From Paratinospora sagittata (lineage: Eukaryota; Streptophyta; Magnoliopsida; Ranunculales; Menispermaceae), in the NCBI GenBank assembly GCA_035771175.1, contig JAYMFD010001271.1:1922001-1986000 (forward strand): a DNA stretch of 64,000 nucleotides, in the 5' to 3' direction. Made by a program: the position numbers and the translations under genes. This document shows positions 26,401-40,500 of this stretch, one piece after another. A model generated the notes under the pieces. The model was not told the origin of the DNA. It was given only the letters and a program-made list of their open reading frames with translations, and did not search any database. The stretch's first letter is position 1. Each line of letters begins with the position of its first letter.

Positions 26401-26986
26401 CCAAAACAACTTTAGATTAAACAATGTTTTGAATTCAAATCATTTCCTACTCTCTTGCTCTTTAAGCTGCAATTGCTAATTTAATAAAACACTCATTGTC
26501 TAATTTTCAAAGATACAACACACACGATTTCAGCAAGTTAGACTGAGCTTTCCACAGAGTATTTCAAAAGAAGAATGTCGTGCTTCTTGCATTGCCAATA
26601 AATGCTTCGACCCGAATCAAAGTTGGAAACTGTCTTGAAGATAACTTCATTGTTTAACAAGTTTTTCATTATACCCCTTTTGTGCTGAGATTTTAAGAAG
26701 CAACTCATTGTTTTAAACTGTAAGTATATGAAGTGTTCTCAGTAAGAGAACACAACACATCACCTATATTCTTTCTCTGAGAGCTACAACTAATCATCAA
26801 GAACACATCAAATTATAGCTATCAAAGTCTACAAAGATCAAGCTCTAAGAACGAGGACATATCTCAATGCTAATGCGTTAGTTCAATCTTAGGTGTGAAG
26901 GGTAACCTCTCGATCAATCTCAGCACGAAAACTCACTAAATTGCAAAGTCTTCAATATCACTTGGATTTAGTATTTGATTTTGACA
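23467..26986 (+). repeat. Higher-order trimer A-B-C, copy 5 (M21-M23, 3,520 bp)
   Basis: A is 23467-24639, B is 24640-25812 and C is 25813-26986. The C unit has CTTGCATTGCC, as in copies 1 and 2, and D and E follow. It is the counterpart of copy 2 at an offset of 15,253 bp. Confidence 0.93.
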
Positions 26987-29333
26987 AAATATTTTCCGAA
27001 AGGTTTTAATCATAATTTCAATGAGTTTTGAATGATTTAAAAGTGTTTTGAGTCAATGAAATGGTTCTTAAGTGTTAAAATATTAGTTTTTCCAAAATCG
27101 GGCTATCCACCACTTTGCCAAAATTTTACAAAAGGTAATAGCGCACTATCAGTGTTTATAGCACGGTGATAGGGTTGAATAACCAAAAATCAATTTTTCC
27201 GGAAAATTGCCTAAAACGCGCTATCCCTTTTGATAACTCGCTATAAAGTAGTTACCGTGATCTTTCGATTTTTACTAAAATGGGCAATAGCGTGCAATAG
27301 GCCTAGATTGCACGCTAACGGAAAGTCCAAAAAACTCGAGCTCTTGGGTATGTGTATATCGACTTACAATAGCCCGCTATAAGTCATTAGGGGGCATGAT
27401 ACACAACCCAATTGCATGCTATCCAAGTTTGGGTTAGAAATCTCACATTTTAACGAGAACAACGAAGGCCCTTTCCCTTGCTCGATTTTTCCATTCCTTA
27501 CACAGTTTTGACTGGGAATCGTAACTGAAATATTCTCCACTAACACATGGATGATGCCCATAGTTTCGCACGGCCAAAACAACTTTAGATTAAACAATGT
27601 TTTGAATTCAAATCATTTCCTACTCTCTTGCTCTTAAAGCTGCAATTGCTAATTTAATAAAACGCACATTGTCTAATTTTCAAAGATACAACACACACGA
27701 TTTCAGCAAGTTAGACTGAGCTTTCCACAGAGTATTTCAAAAGAAGAAAGTCGTGCTTCTTGCATTGCCAATAAATGCTTCGACCCGAATCAAAGTTGGA
27801 AACTGTCTTGAAGATAACTTCATTGTTTAACAAGTTCTTCATTATATCCCTTTTGTGCTGAGATTTTAAAAAGCAATTCATTGTTTTAAACTGTAAGTAT
27901 ATGAAGTGTTCTCAGTAAGAGAACACAACACATCACCTATATTCTTTCTCTGAGAGTTACAACTAATCATCAAGAACACATCAAATTATAGCTATCAAAG
28001 TCTAGAAAGATCATGCTCTAAGAACCAGGACATATCTCAATGCTAATGCGTTAGTTCAATCTTAGGTGTGAAGGGTAACCTCTCGATCAATCTCAGCACG
28101 AAAACTCACTAAATTGCAAAGTCTTCAATATCACTTGGATTTACTATTTGATTTTGACAAAATATTTTCCGAATGGTTTTAATCATAATTTCAATGAGTT
28201 TTGAATAATTTAAAAGTGTTTTGAGTCAATGAAATGGTTCTTAAGTGTTAAAATATTAGTTTTTCCAAAATTGGGCTATCCACCACTTTGCCAACATTTT
28301 ACAAAAGGTAATAGCGAACTATCAGTGTTTATAGCACGTTGATAGGGTTGAATAACCAAAAATCAATTTTTCCGGAAAATTTCCTTCAACGCGCTATCCC
28401 TTTTGATAACTCGCTATAAAGTAGTTACCGTGATCTTTCGATTTTTACTAAAATGGGCAATAGCGTGCAATAGGCCTAGATTGAACGCTAACGGAAAGTC
28501 CAAAAAACTCGAGCTCTTGGGTATGTGTATATCGACTTACAATAGCCCGCTATAAGTCATTAGGGGGCATGATACACAACCCAATTGCATGCTATCCAAG
28601 TTTGGGTTAGAAATATCACATTTCTAACGACAAAAACGAAGGCCCTTTCCCTTGCTCGATTTTTCCATTCCTTACACAGTTTTGACGGGGAATCGTAACT
28701 GAAATATTCTCCACTAACACATGGATGATGCCCATCGTTTCGCACGCCGAAAACAACTTTAGATTAAACAATGTTTTGAATTCAAATCATTTCCTACTCT
28801 CTTGCTCTTTAAGCTGCAATTGCTAATTTAATAAAACACTCATTGTCTAATTTTCAAAGATACAACACACACGATTTCAGCAAGTTAGACTGAGCTTTCC
28901 ACAGAGTATTTCAAAAGAAGAAAGTCGTGCTTCTTGCATTGCCAATAAATGCTTCGACCCGAATCAAAGTTGGAAACTGTCTTGAAGATAACTTCATTGT
29001 TTAACAAGTTCTTCATTATATCCCTTTTGTGCTGAGATTTTAAGAAACAATTCATTGTTTTAAACTGTAAGTATATGAAGTGTTCTCAGTAAGAGAACAC
29101 AACACATCACCTATATTCTTTCTCTGAGAGCTACAACTAATCATCAAGAACACATCAAATTATAGCTATCAAAGTCTACAAAGATCATGCTCTAAGAACC
29201 AGGACATATCTCAATGCTAATGCGTTAGTTCAATCTTAGGTGTGAAGGGTAACCTCTCGATCAATCTCAGCACGAAAACTCACTAAATTGCAAAATCTTC
29301 AATATCACTTGGATTTACTATTTGATTTTGACA
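26987..29333 (+). repeat. Monomers D and E, second copy (M24-M25)
   Basis: D is 26987-28159 and E is 28160-29333. Every private marker of the first D-E pair recurs 15,253 bp downstream, including CCCATAGTTTCGC, AGTCTAGAAAGATC, GATTGAACGC and CGCACGCCGAAAAC. Reading by eye I found no difference between the two D-E pairs, which implies a very recent copy or strong homogenisation. Confidence 0.92.
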
Positions 29334-31680
29334 AAATATTTTCCGAAAGGTTTTAATCATAATTTCAATGAGTTTTGAATAATTTAAAAGTGTTTTGAGT
29401 CAATGAAATGGTTCTTAAGTGTTAAAATATTAGTTTTTCCAAAATCGGGCTATCCACCACTTTGCCAAAATTTTACAAAAGGTAATAGCGAACTATCAGT
29501 GTTTATAGCACGTTGATAGGGTTGAATAACCAAAAATCAATTTTTCCGGAAAATTGCCTTCAACGCGCTATCCCTTTTGATAACTCGCTATAAAGTAGTT
29601 ACCGTGATCTTTCGAATTTTACTAAAATGGGCAATAGCGTGCAATAGGCCTAGATTGCACGCTAACGGAAAGTCCAAAAAACTCGAGCTCTTGGGTATGT
29701 GTATATCGACTTACAATTGCCAGCTATAAGTCATTAGGGGGCATGATACACAACCCGATTGCATGCTATCCAAGTTTGGGATAGAAATCTCACATTTTAA
29801 CGAGAACAACGAAGGCCCTTTCCCTTGCTCGATTTTTCCATTCCTTACACAGTTTTGACGGGGAATCGTAACTGAAATATTCTCCACTAACACATGGATG
29901 ATGCCCATCGTTTCGCACGGCCAAAACAACTTTAGATTAAACAATGTTTTGAATTCAAATCATTTCCTACTCTCTTGCTCTTAAAGCTGCAATTGCTAAT
30001 TTAATAAAACGCACATTGTCTAATTTTCAAAGATACAACACACACGATTTCAGCAAGTTAGACTGAGCTTTCCACAGAGTATTTCAAAAGAAGAAAGTCG
30101 TGCTTCTTGCATTGCCAATAAATGCTTCGACCCGAGTCAAAGTTGGAAACTGTCTCGAAGATAACTTCATTGTTTAACCAGTTCTTCATTATATCCCTTT
30201 TGTGCTGAGATTTTAAGAAGCAATTCATTGTTTTAAACTGTAAGTATATGAAGTGTTCTCAGTAAGAGAACACAACACATCACCAATATTCTTTCTCTGA
30301 GAGTTACAACTAATCATCAAGAACACATCAAATTATAGCTATCAAAGTCTACAAAGATCATGCTCTAAGAACCCGGACATATCTCAATGCTAATGCGTTA
30401 GTTCAATCTTAGGTGTGAAGGGTAACCTCTCGATCAATCTCACCACGAAAACTCACTAAATTGCAAAGTCTTCAATATCACTTGGATTTAGTATTTGATT
30501 TTGACAAAATATTTTCCGAAAGGTTTTAATCATAATTTCAATGAGTTTTGAATGATTTAAAAGTGTTTTGAGTCAATGAAATGGTTCCTAAGTGTCAAAA
30601 TATTAATTTTTCCAAAATCGGGCTATCCACCACTTTGCCAAGATTTTACAAAAGGTAATAGCGCACTATCAGTGTTTATAGCACGCTGATAGGGTTGAAT
30701 AACCAAAAATCAATTTTTCCGGAAAATTGCCTACAACGCGCTATCCCTTTTGATAACTCGCTATAAAGTAGTTACCGTGATCTTTCGATTTTTACTAAAA
30801 TGGGCAATAGCGTGCAATAGGCCTAGATTGCACGCTAACGGAAAGTCCAAAAAACTCGAGCTCTTGGGTATGTGTATATCGACTTACAATAGCCCGCTAT
30901 AAGTCATTAGGGGGCATGATACACAACCCAATTGCATGCTATCCAAGTTTGGGTTAGAAATCTCACATTTCTAACGACAAAAACGAAGGCCCTTTCCGTT
31001 GCTCGATTTTTCCATTCCTTACACAGTTTTGACGGGGAATCGTAACTGAAATATTCTCCACTAACACATGGATCATGCCCATCGTTTCGCACGGCCAAAA
31101 CAACTTTAGATTAAACAATGTTTTGAATTCAAATCATTTCCTACTCTCTTGCTCTTTAAGCTGCAATTGCTAATATAATAAAACACTCATTGTCTAATTT
31201 TCAAAGATACAACACACACGATTTCAGCAAGTTAGACTGAGCTTTCCACAGAGTATTTGAAAAGAAGAAAGTCGTGCTTCTTGCATTGCCAATAAATGCT
31301 TCGACCCGAATCAAAGTTGGAAACTGTCTTGAAGATAACTTCATTGTTTAACAAGTTCTTCATTATATCCCTTTTGTGCTGAGATTTTAAGAAGCAATTC
31401 ATTGTTTTAAACTGTAAGTATATGAAGTGTTCTCAGTAAGAGAACACAACACATCACCTATATTCTTTCTCTGAGAGCTACAACTAATCATCAAGAACAC
31501 ATCAAATTATAGCTATCAAAGTCTACAAAGATCAAGCTCTAAGAACGAGGACATATCTCAATGCTAATGCGTTAGTTCAATCTTAGGTGTGAAGGGTAAC
31601 CTCTCGATCATTCTCAGCACGAAAACTCACTAAATTGCAAAATCTTCAATATCACTTGGATTTACTATTTGATTTTGACA
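29334..31680 (+). repeat. Higher-order dimer F-G, copy 1 (M26-M27, 2,347 bp)
   Basis: F (29334-30506) has the F markers throughout plus CCGAGTCAAAG, CTGTCTCGAAG, TTAACCAGTTC and TCTCACCACG. G (30507-31680, 1,174 bp) has GTCAAAATATTAATTTTTCC, CCAAGATTTTAC, GCACGCTGAT, CCGTTGCTCG, GGATCATGCCC, CTAATATAATAAAAC, TATTTGAAAAG and CGATCATTCTCAGC. Intact F follows the E unit here, whereas at the equivalent left-hand place F is replaced by the M13 chimera. Confidence 0.92.
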
Positions 31681-34027
31681 AAATATTTTCCGAAAGGTTT
31701 TAATCATAATTTCAATGAGTTTTGAATAATTTAAAAGTGTTTTGAGTCAATGAAATGGTTCTTAAGTGTTAAAATATTAGTTTTTCCAAAATCGGGCTAT
31801 CCACCACTTTGCCAAAATTTTACAAAAGGTAATAGCGAACTATCAGTGTTTATAGCACGTTGATAGGGTTGAATAACCAAAAATCAATTTTTCCGGAAAA
31901 TTGCCTTCAACGCGCTATCCCTTTTGATAACTCGCTATAAAGTAGTTACCGTGATCTTTCGAATTTTACTAAAATGGGCAATAGCGTGCAATAGGCCTAG
32001 ATTGCACGCTAACGGAAAGTCCAAAAAACTCGAGCTCTTGGGTATGTGTATATCGACTTACAATTGCCAGCTATAAGTCATTAGGGGGCATGATACACAA
32101 CCCGATTGCATGCTATCCAAGTTTGGGATAGAAATCTCACATTTTAACGAGAACAACGAAGGCCCTTTCCCTTGCTCGATTTTTCCATTCCTTACACAGT
32201 TTTGACGGGGAATCGTAACTGAAATATTCTCCACTAACACATGGATGATGCCCATCGTTTCGCACGGCCAAAACAACTTTAGATTAAACAATGTTTTGAA
32301 TTCAAATCATTTCCTACTCTCTTGCTCTTAAAGCTGCAATTGCTAATTTAATAAAACGCACATTGTCTAATTTTCAAAGATACAACACACACGATTTCAG
32401 CAAGTTAGACTGAGCTTTCCACAGAGTATTTCAAAAGAAGAAAGTCGTGCTTCTTGCATTGCCAATAAATGCTTCGACCCGAGTCAAAGTTGGAAACTGT
32501 CTCGAAGATAACTTCATTGTTTAACCAGCTCTTCATTATATCCCTTTTGTGCTGAGATTTTAAGAAGCAATTCATTGTTTTAAACTGTAAGTATATGAAG
32601 TGTTCTCAGTAAGAGAACACAACACATCACCAATATTCTTTCTCTGAGAGTTACAACTAATCATCAAGAACACATCAAATTATAGCTATCAAAGTCTACA
32701 AAGATCATGCTCTAAGAACCCGGACATATCTCAATGCTAATGCGTTAGTTCAATCTTAGGTGTGAAGGGTAACCTCTCGATCAATCTCACCACGAAAACT
32801 CACTAAATTGCAAAGTCTTCAATATCACTTGGATTTAGTATTTGATTTTGACAAAATATTTTCCGAAAGGTTTTAATCATAATTTCAATGAGTTTTGAAT
32901 GATTTAAAAGTGTTTTGAGTCAATGAAATGGTTCCTAAGTGTCAAAATATTAATTTTTCCAAAATCGGGCTATCCACCACTTTGCCAAGATTTTACAAAA
33001 GGTAATAGCGCACTATCAGTGTTTATAGCACGCTGATAGGGTTGAATAACCAAAAATCAATTTTTCCGGAAAATTGCCTACAACGCGCTATCCCTTTTGA
33101 TAACTCGCTATAAAGTAGTTACCGTGATCTTTCGATTTTTACTAAAATGGGCAATAGCGTGCAATAGGCCTAGATTGCACGCTAACGGAAAGTCCAAAAA
33201 ACTCGAGCTCTTGGGTATGTGTATATCGACTTACAATAGCCCGCTATAAGTCATTAGGGGGCATGATACACAACCCAATTGCATGCTATCCAAGTTTGGG
33301 TTAGAAATCTCACATTTCTAACGACAAAAACGAAGGCCCTTTCCGTTGCTCGATTTTTCCATTCCTTACACAGTTTTGACGGGGAATCGTAACTGAAATA
33401 TTCTCCACTAACACATGGATCATGCCCATCGTTTCGCACGGCCAAAACAACTTTAGATTAAACAATGTTTTGAATTCAAATCATTTCCTACTCTCTTGCT
33501 CTTTAAGCTGCAATTGCTAATATAATAAAACACTCATTGTCTAATTTTCAAAGATACAACACACACGATTTCAGCAAGTTAGACTGAGCTTTCCACAGAG
33601 TATTTGAAAAGAAGAAAGTCGTGCTTCTTGCATTGCCAATAAATGCTTCGACCCGAATCAAAGTTGGAAACTGTCTTGAAGATAACTTCATTGTTTAACA
33701 AGTTCTTCATTATATCCCTTTTGTGCTGAGATTTTAAGAAGCAATTCATTGTTTTAAACTGTAAGTATATGAAGTGTTCTCAGTAAGAGAACACAACACA
33801 TCACCTATATTCTTTCTCTGAGAGCTACAACTAATCATCAAGAACACATCAAATTATAGCTATCAAAGTCTACAAAGATCAAGCTCTAAGAACGAGGACA
33901 TATCTCAATGCTAATGCGTTAGTTCAATCTTAGGTGTGAAGGGTAACCTCTCGATCATTCTCAGCACGAAAACTCACTAAATTGCAAAGTCTTCAATATC
34001 ACTTGGATTTAGTATTTGATTTTGACA
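31681..34027 (+). repeat. Higher-order dimer F-G, copy 2 (M28-M29, 2,347 bp)
   Basis: F is 31681-32853 and G is 32854-34027. It is nearly identical to copy 1. Differences seen are TTAACCAGCTC for TTAACCAGTTC in F, and the end of G, where AAAGTCTTC with TTTAGTATTT replaces AAAATCTTC with TTTACTATTT. That last switch tracks the type of the next monomer (H here, F after copy 1), so the biological junction lies upstream of my arbitrary unit boundary. G here also begins the first turn of the tetramer. Confidence 0.9.
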
Positions 34028-37000
34028 AAATATTTTCCGAAAGGTTTTAATCATAATTTCAATGAGTTTTGAATGATTTAAAAGTGTTTTGAGTCAATGA
34101 AATGGTTCTTAAGTGTTAAAATATTAGTTTTTCCAAAATCGGGCTATCCACCACTTTGCCAAAATTTTACAAAAGGTAATAGCGCACTATCAGTGTTTAT
34201 AGCACGTTGATAGGGTTGAATAACCAAAAATCAATTTTTCCGGAAAATTGTCTACAACGCGCTATCCCTTTTGATAACTCGCTATAAAGTAGTTACCGTG
34301 ATCTTTCGATTTTTACTAAAATGGGCAATAGCGTGCAATAGGCCTAGATTGCACGCTAACGGAAAGTCCAAAAAACTCGAGCTCTTGGGTATGTGTATAT
34401 CGACTTACAATAGCCCGCTATAAGTCATTAGGGGGCATGATACACAACCCAATTGCATGCTATCCAAGTTTGGGTTAGAAATCTCACATTTCTAACGACA
34501 AAAACGAAGGCCCTTTCCCTTGCTCGATTTTTCCATTCCTTACACAGTTTTGACGGGGAATCGTAACTGAAATATTCTCCACTAACACATGGATGATGCC
34601 CATCGTTTCGCACGGCCAAAACAACTTTAGATTAAACAATGTTTTGAATTCAAATCATTTCCTACTCTCTTGCTCTTTAAGCTGCAATTGCTAATTTAAT
34701 AAAACACTCATTGTCTAATTTTCAAAGATACAACACACACGATTTCAGCAAGTTAGACTGAGCTTTCCACAGAGTATTTCAAAAGAAGAAAGTCGTGCTT
34801 CTTGCATTGCCAATAAATGCTTCGACCCGAATCAAAGTTGGAAACTGTCTTGAAGATAACTTCTTTGTTTAACAAGTTCTTCATTATATCCCTTTTGTGC
34901 TGAGATTTTAAGAAGCAATTCATTGTTTTAAACTGTAAGTATATGAAGTGTTCTCAGTAAGAGAACACAACACATCACCTATATTCTTTCTCTGAGAGCT
35001 ACAACTAATCATCAAGAACACATCAAATTATAGCTATCAAAGTCTAAAAAGATCATGCTCTAAGAACCAGGACATATCTCAATGCTAATGCGTTAGTTCA
35101 ATCTTAGGTGTGAAGGGTAACCTCTCGATCAATCTCACCACGAAAACTCACTAAATTGCAAAGTCTTCAATATCACTTGGATTTAGTATTTGATTTTGAC
35201 AAAATATTTTTCGAAAGGTTTTAATCATAATTTCAATGAGTTTTGAATGATTTAAAAGTGTTTTGAGTCAATGAAATGGTTCCTAAGTGTCAAAATATTA
35301 ATTTTTCCAAAATCGGGCTATCCACCACTTTGCCAAGATTTTACAAAAGGTAATAGCGCACTATCAGTGTTTATAGCACGCTGATAGGGTTGAATAACCA
35401 AAAATCAATTTTTCCGGAAAATTGCCTACAACGCGCTATCCCTTTTGATAACTCGCTATAAAGTAGTTACCGTGATCTTTCGATTTTTACTAAAATGGGC
35501 AATAGCGTGCAATAGGCCTAGATTGCACACTAACGGAAAGTCCAAAAAACTCGAGCTCTTGGGTATGTGTATATCGACTTACAATAGCCCGCTATAAGTC
35601 ATTAGGGGGCATGATACACAACCCAATTGCATGCTATCCAAGTTTGGGTTAGAAATCTCACATTTCTAACGACAAAAACGAAGGCCCTTTCCGTTGCTTG
35701 ATTTTTCCATTCCTTACACAGTTTTGACGGGGAATCGTAACTGAAATATTCTCCACTAACACATGGATCATGCCCATCGTTTCGCACGGCCAAAACAACT
35801 TTAGATTAAACAATGTTTTGAATTCAAATCATTTCCTACTCTCTTGCTCTTTAAGCTGCAATTGCTAATATAATAAAACACTCATTGTCTAATTTTCAAA
35901 GATACAACACACACGATTTCAGCAAGTTAGACTGAGCTTTCCACAGAGTATTTGAAAAGAAGAAAGTCGTGCTTCTTGCATTGCCAATAAATGCTTCGAC
36001 CCGAATCAAAGTTGGAAACTGTCTTGAAGATAACTTCATTGTTTAACAAGTTCTTCATTATATCCCTTTTGTGCTGAGATTTTAAGAAGCAATTCATTGT
36101 TTTAAACTGTAAGTATATGAAGTGTTCTCAGTAAGAGAACACAACACATCACCTATATTCTTTCTCTGAGAACTACAACTAATCATCAAGAACACATCAA
36201 ATTATAGCTATCAAAGTCTACAAAGATCATGCTCTAAGAACCAGGACATATCTCAATGCTAATGCGTTAGTTCAATCTTAGGTGTGAAGGGTAACCTCTC
36301 GATCAATCTCAGCACGAAAACTCACTAAATTGCAAAATCTTCAATATCACTTGGATTTACTATTTGATTTTGACAAAATATTTTCCGAAAGGTTTTAATC
36401 ATAATTTCAATGAGTTTTGAATAATTTAAAAGTGTTTTGAGTCAATGAAATGGTTCTTAAGTGTTAAAATATTAGTTTTTCCAAAATCGGGCTATCCACC
36501 ACTTTGCCAAAATTTTACAAAAGGTAATAGCGAACTATCAGTGTTTATAGCACGTTGATAGGGTTGAATAACCAAAAATCAATTTTTCCGGAAAATTGCC
36601 TTCAACGCGCTATCCCTTTTGATAACTCGCTATAAAGTAGTTACCGTGATCTTTCGATTTTTACTAAAATGGGCAATAGCGTGCAATAGGCCTAGATTGC
36701 ACGCTAACGGAAAGTCCAAAAAATTCGAGCTCTTGGGTATGTGTATATCGACTTACAATTGCCAGCTATAAGTCATTAGGGGGCATGATACACAACCCAA
36801 TTGCATGCTATCCAAGTTTGGGATAGAAATCTCACATTTTAACGAGAACAACGAAGGCCCTTTCCCTTGCTCGATTTTTCCATTCCTTACACAGTTTTGA
36901 CGGGGAATCGTAACTGAAATATTCTCCACTAACACATGGATGATGCTCATCGTTTCGCACGGCCAAAACAACTTTAGATTAAACAATGTTTTGAATTCAA

Positions 37001-37547
37001 ATCATTTCCTACTCTCTTGCTCTTAAAGCTGCAATTGCTAATTTAATAAAACGCACATTGTCTAATTTTCAAAGATACAACACACACGATTTCAGCAAGT
37101 TAGACTGAGCTTTCACAGAGTATTTCAAAAGAAGAAAGTCGTGCTTCTTGCATTGCCAATAAATGCTTCGACCCGAATCAAAGTTGGAAACTGTCTCGAA
37201 GATAACTTCATTGTTTAACAAGTTCTTCATTATATCCCTTTTGTGCTGAGATTTTAAGAAGCAATTCATTGTTTTAAACTGTAAGTATATGAAGTGTTCT
37301 CAGTAAGAGAACACAACACATCACCTATATTCTTTCTCTGAGAGTTACAACTAATCATCAAGAACACATCAAATTGTAGCTATCAAAGTCTACAAAGATC
37401 ATGCTCTAAGAACCAGGACATATCTCAATGCTAATGCGTTAGTTCAATCTTAGGTGTGAAGGGTAACCTCTCGATCAATCTCACCACGAAAACTCACTAA
37501 ATTGCAAAGTCTTCAATATCACTTGGATTTAGTATTTGATTTTGACA
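34028..37547 (+). repeat. Monomers M30 (H), M31 (G-like) and M32 (F-like)
   Basis: Together with M29 these form the first turn of a four-unit repeat (32854-37547, 4,694 bp). H (34028-35201) has GAAAATTGTCTAC, AACTTCTTTGTT and AGTCTAAAAAGATC. M31 (35202-36375) has ATTTTTCGAAAGG, GCACACTAACGG and a private CGTTGCTTGATT. M32 (36376-37547, 1,172 bp) has F markers but lacks one C (GCTTTCACAG for GCTTTCCACAG) and has AAATTGTAGC. The GCACACTAAC change in M31 mismatches one pair of the conserved 11-bp inverted repeat. Confidence 0.85.
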
Positions 37548-40500
37548 AAATATTTTTCGAAAGGTTTTAATCATAATTTCAATGAGTTTTGAATGATTTA
37601 AAAGTGTTTTGAGTCAATGAAATGGTTCCTAAGTGTCAAAATATTAATTTTTCCAAAATCGGGCTATCCACCACTTTGCCAAGATTTTACAAAAGGTAAT
37701 AGCGCACTATCAGTGTTTATAGCACGCTGATAGGGTTGAATAACCAAAAATCAATTTTTCCGGAAAATTGCCTACAACGCGCTATCCCTTTTGATAACTC
37801 GCTATAAAGTAGTTACCGTGATCTTTCGATTTTTACTAAAATGGGCAATAGCGTGCAATAGGCCTAGATTGCACACTAACGGAAAGTCCAAAAAACTCGA
37901 GCTCTTGGGTATGTGTATATCGACTTACAATAGCCCGCTATAAGTCATTAGGGGGCATGATACACAACCCAATTGCATGCTATCCAAGTTTGGGTTAGAA
38001 ATCTCACATTTCTAACGACAAAAACGAAGGCCCTTTCCGTTGCTCGATTTTTCCATTCCTTACACAGTTTTGACGGGGAATCGTAACTGAAATATTCTCC
38101 ACTAACACATGGATCATGCCCATCGTTTCGCACGGCCAAAACAACTTTAGATTAAACAATGTTTTGAATTCAAATCATTTCCTACTCTCTTGCTCTTTAA
38201 GCTGCAATTGCTAATATAATAAAACACTCATTGTCTAATTTTCAAAGATACAACACACACGATTTCAGCAAGTTAGACTGAGCTTTCCACAGAGTATTTG
38301 AAAAGAAGAAAGTCGTGCTTCTTGCATTGCCAATAAATGCTTCGACCCGAATCAAAGTTGGAAACTGTCTTGAAGATAACTTCATTGTTTAACAAGTTCT
38401 TCATTATATCCCTTTTGTGCTGAGATTTTAAGAAGCAATTCATTGTTTTAAACTGTAAGTATATGAAGTGTTCTCAGTAAGAGAACACAACACATCACCT
38501 ATATTCTTTCTCTGAGAGCTACAACTAATCATCAAGAACACATCAAATTATAGCTATCAAAGTCTACAAAGATCAAGCTCTAAGAACGAGGACATATCTC
38601 AATGCTAATGCGTTAGTTCAATCTTAGGTGTGAAGGGTAACCTCTCGATCATTCTCAGCACGAAAACTCACTAAATTGCAAAGTCTTCAATATCACTTGG
38701 ATTTAGTATTTGATTTTGACAAAATATTTTCCGAAAGGTTTTAATCATAATTTCAATGAGTTTTGAATGATTTAAAAGTGTTTTGAGTCAATGAAATGGT
38801 TCTTAAGTGTTAAAATATTAGTTTTTCCAAAATCGGGCTATCCACCACTTTGCCAAAATTTTACAAAAGGTAATAGCGCACTATCAGTGTTTATAGCACG
38901 TTGATAGGGTTGAAGAACCAAAAATCAATTTTTCCGGAAAATTGCCTACAACGCGCTATCCCTTTTGATAACTCGCTATAAAGTAGTTACCGTGATCTTT
39001 CGATTTTTACTAAAATGGGCAATAGCGTGCAATAGGCCTAGATTGCACGCTAACGGAAAGTCCAAAAAACTCGAGCTCTTGGGTATGTGTATATCGACTT
39101 ACAATAGCCCGCTATAAGTCATTAGGGGGCATGATACACAACCCAATTGCATGCTATCCAAGTTTGGGTTAGAAATCTCACATTTCTAACGACAAAAACG
39201 AAGGCCCTTTCCCTTGCTCGATTTTTCCATTCCTTACACAGTTTTGACGGGGAATCGTAACTGAAATATTCTCCACTAACACATGGATGATGCCCATCGT
39301 TTCGCACGGCCAAAACAACTTTAGATTAAACAATGTTTTGAATTCAAATCATTTCCTACTCTCTTGCTCTTTAAGCTCCAATTGCTAATTTAATAAAACA
39401 CTCATTGTCTAATTTTCAAAGATACAACACACACGATTTCAGCAAGTTAGACTGAGCTTTCCACAGAGTATTTCAAAAGAAGAAAGTCGTGCTTCTTGCA
39501 TTGCCAATAAATGCTTCGACCCGAATCAAAGTTGGAAACTGTCTTGAAGATAACTTCATTGTTTAACAAGTTCTTCATTATATCCCTTTTGTGCTGAGAT
39601 TTTAAGAAGCAATTCATTGTTTTAAACTGTAAGTATATGAAGTGTTCTCAGTAAGAGAACACAACACATCACCTATATTCTTTCTCTGAGAGCTACAACT
39701 AATCATCAAGAACACATCAAATTATAGCTATCAAAGTCTAAAAAGATCATGCTCTAAGAACCAGGACATATCTCAATGCTAATGCGTTAGTTCAATATTA
39801 GGTGTGAAGGGTAACCTCTCGATCAATCTCACCACGAAAACTCACTAAATTGCAAAGTCTTCAATATCACTTGGATTTAGTATTTGATTTTGACAAAATA
39901 TTTTTCGAAAGGTTTTAATCATAATTTCAATGAGTTTTGAATGATTTAAAAGTGTTTTGAGTCAATGAAATGGTTCCTAAGTGTCAAAATATTAATTTTT
40001 CCAAAATCGGGCTATCCACCACTTTGCCAAGATTTTACAAATGGTAATAGCGCACTATCAGTGTTTATAGCACGCTGATAGGGTTGAATAACCAAAAATC
40101 AATTTTTCCGGAAAATTGCCTACAACGCGCTATCCCTTTTGATAACTCGCTATAAAGTAGTTACCGTGATCTTTCGATTTTTACTAAAATGGGCAATAGC
40201 GTGCAATAGGCCTAGATTGCACGCTAACGGAAAGTCCAAAAAACTCGAGCTCTTGGGTATGTGTATATCGACTTACAATAGCCCGCTATAAGTCATTAGG
40301 GGGCATGATACACAACCCAATTGCATGCTATCCAAGTTTGGGTTAGAAATCTCACATTTCTAACGACAAAAACGAAGGCCCTTTCCCTTGCTCGATTTTT
40401 CCATTCCTTACACAGTTTTCACGGGGAATCGTAACTGAAATATTCTCCACTAACACATGGATGATGCCCATCGTTTCGCACGGCCAAAACAACTTTAGAT

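Noticed and set aside
30907..31098. Alternative 61-66-codon minus-strand frames in q-type units
   Set aside because: They are the same DNA as the 77-codon frame, read in another register after the 1-bp length change, and start at TTG or GTG. M35 has an in-frame TGA. No protein family is recognisable.
37069..37269. 66-codon minus-strand frame in M32
   Set aside because: It arises from a single-base deletion (GCTTTCACAG) that reads through the usual stop of the 56-codon frame.
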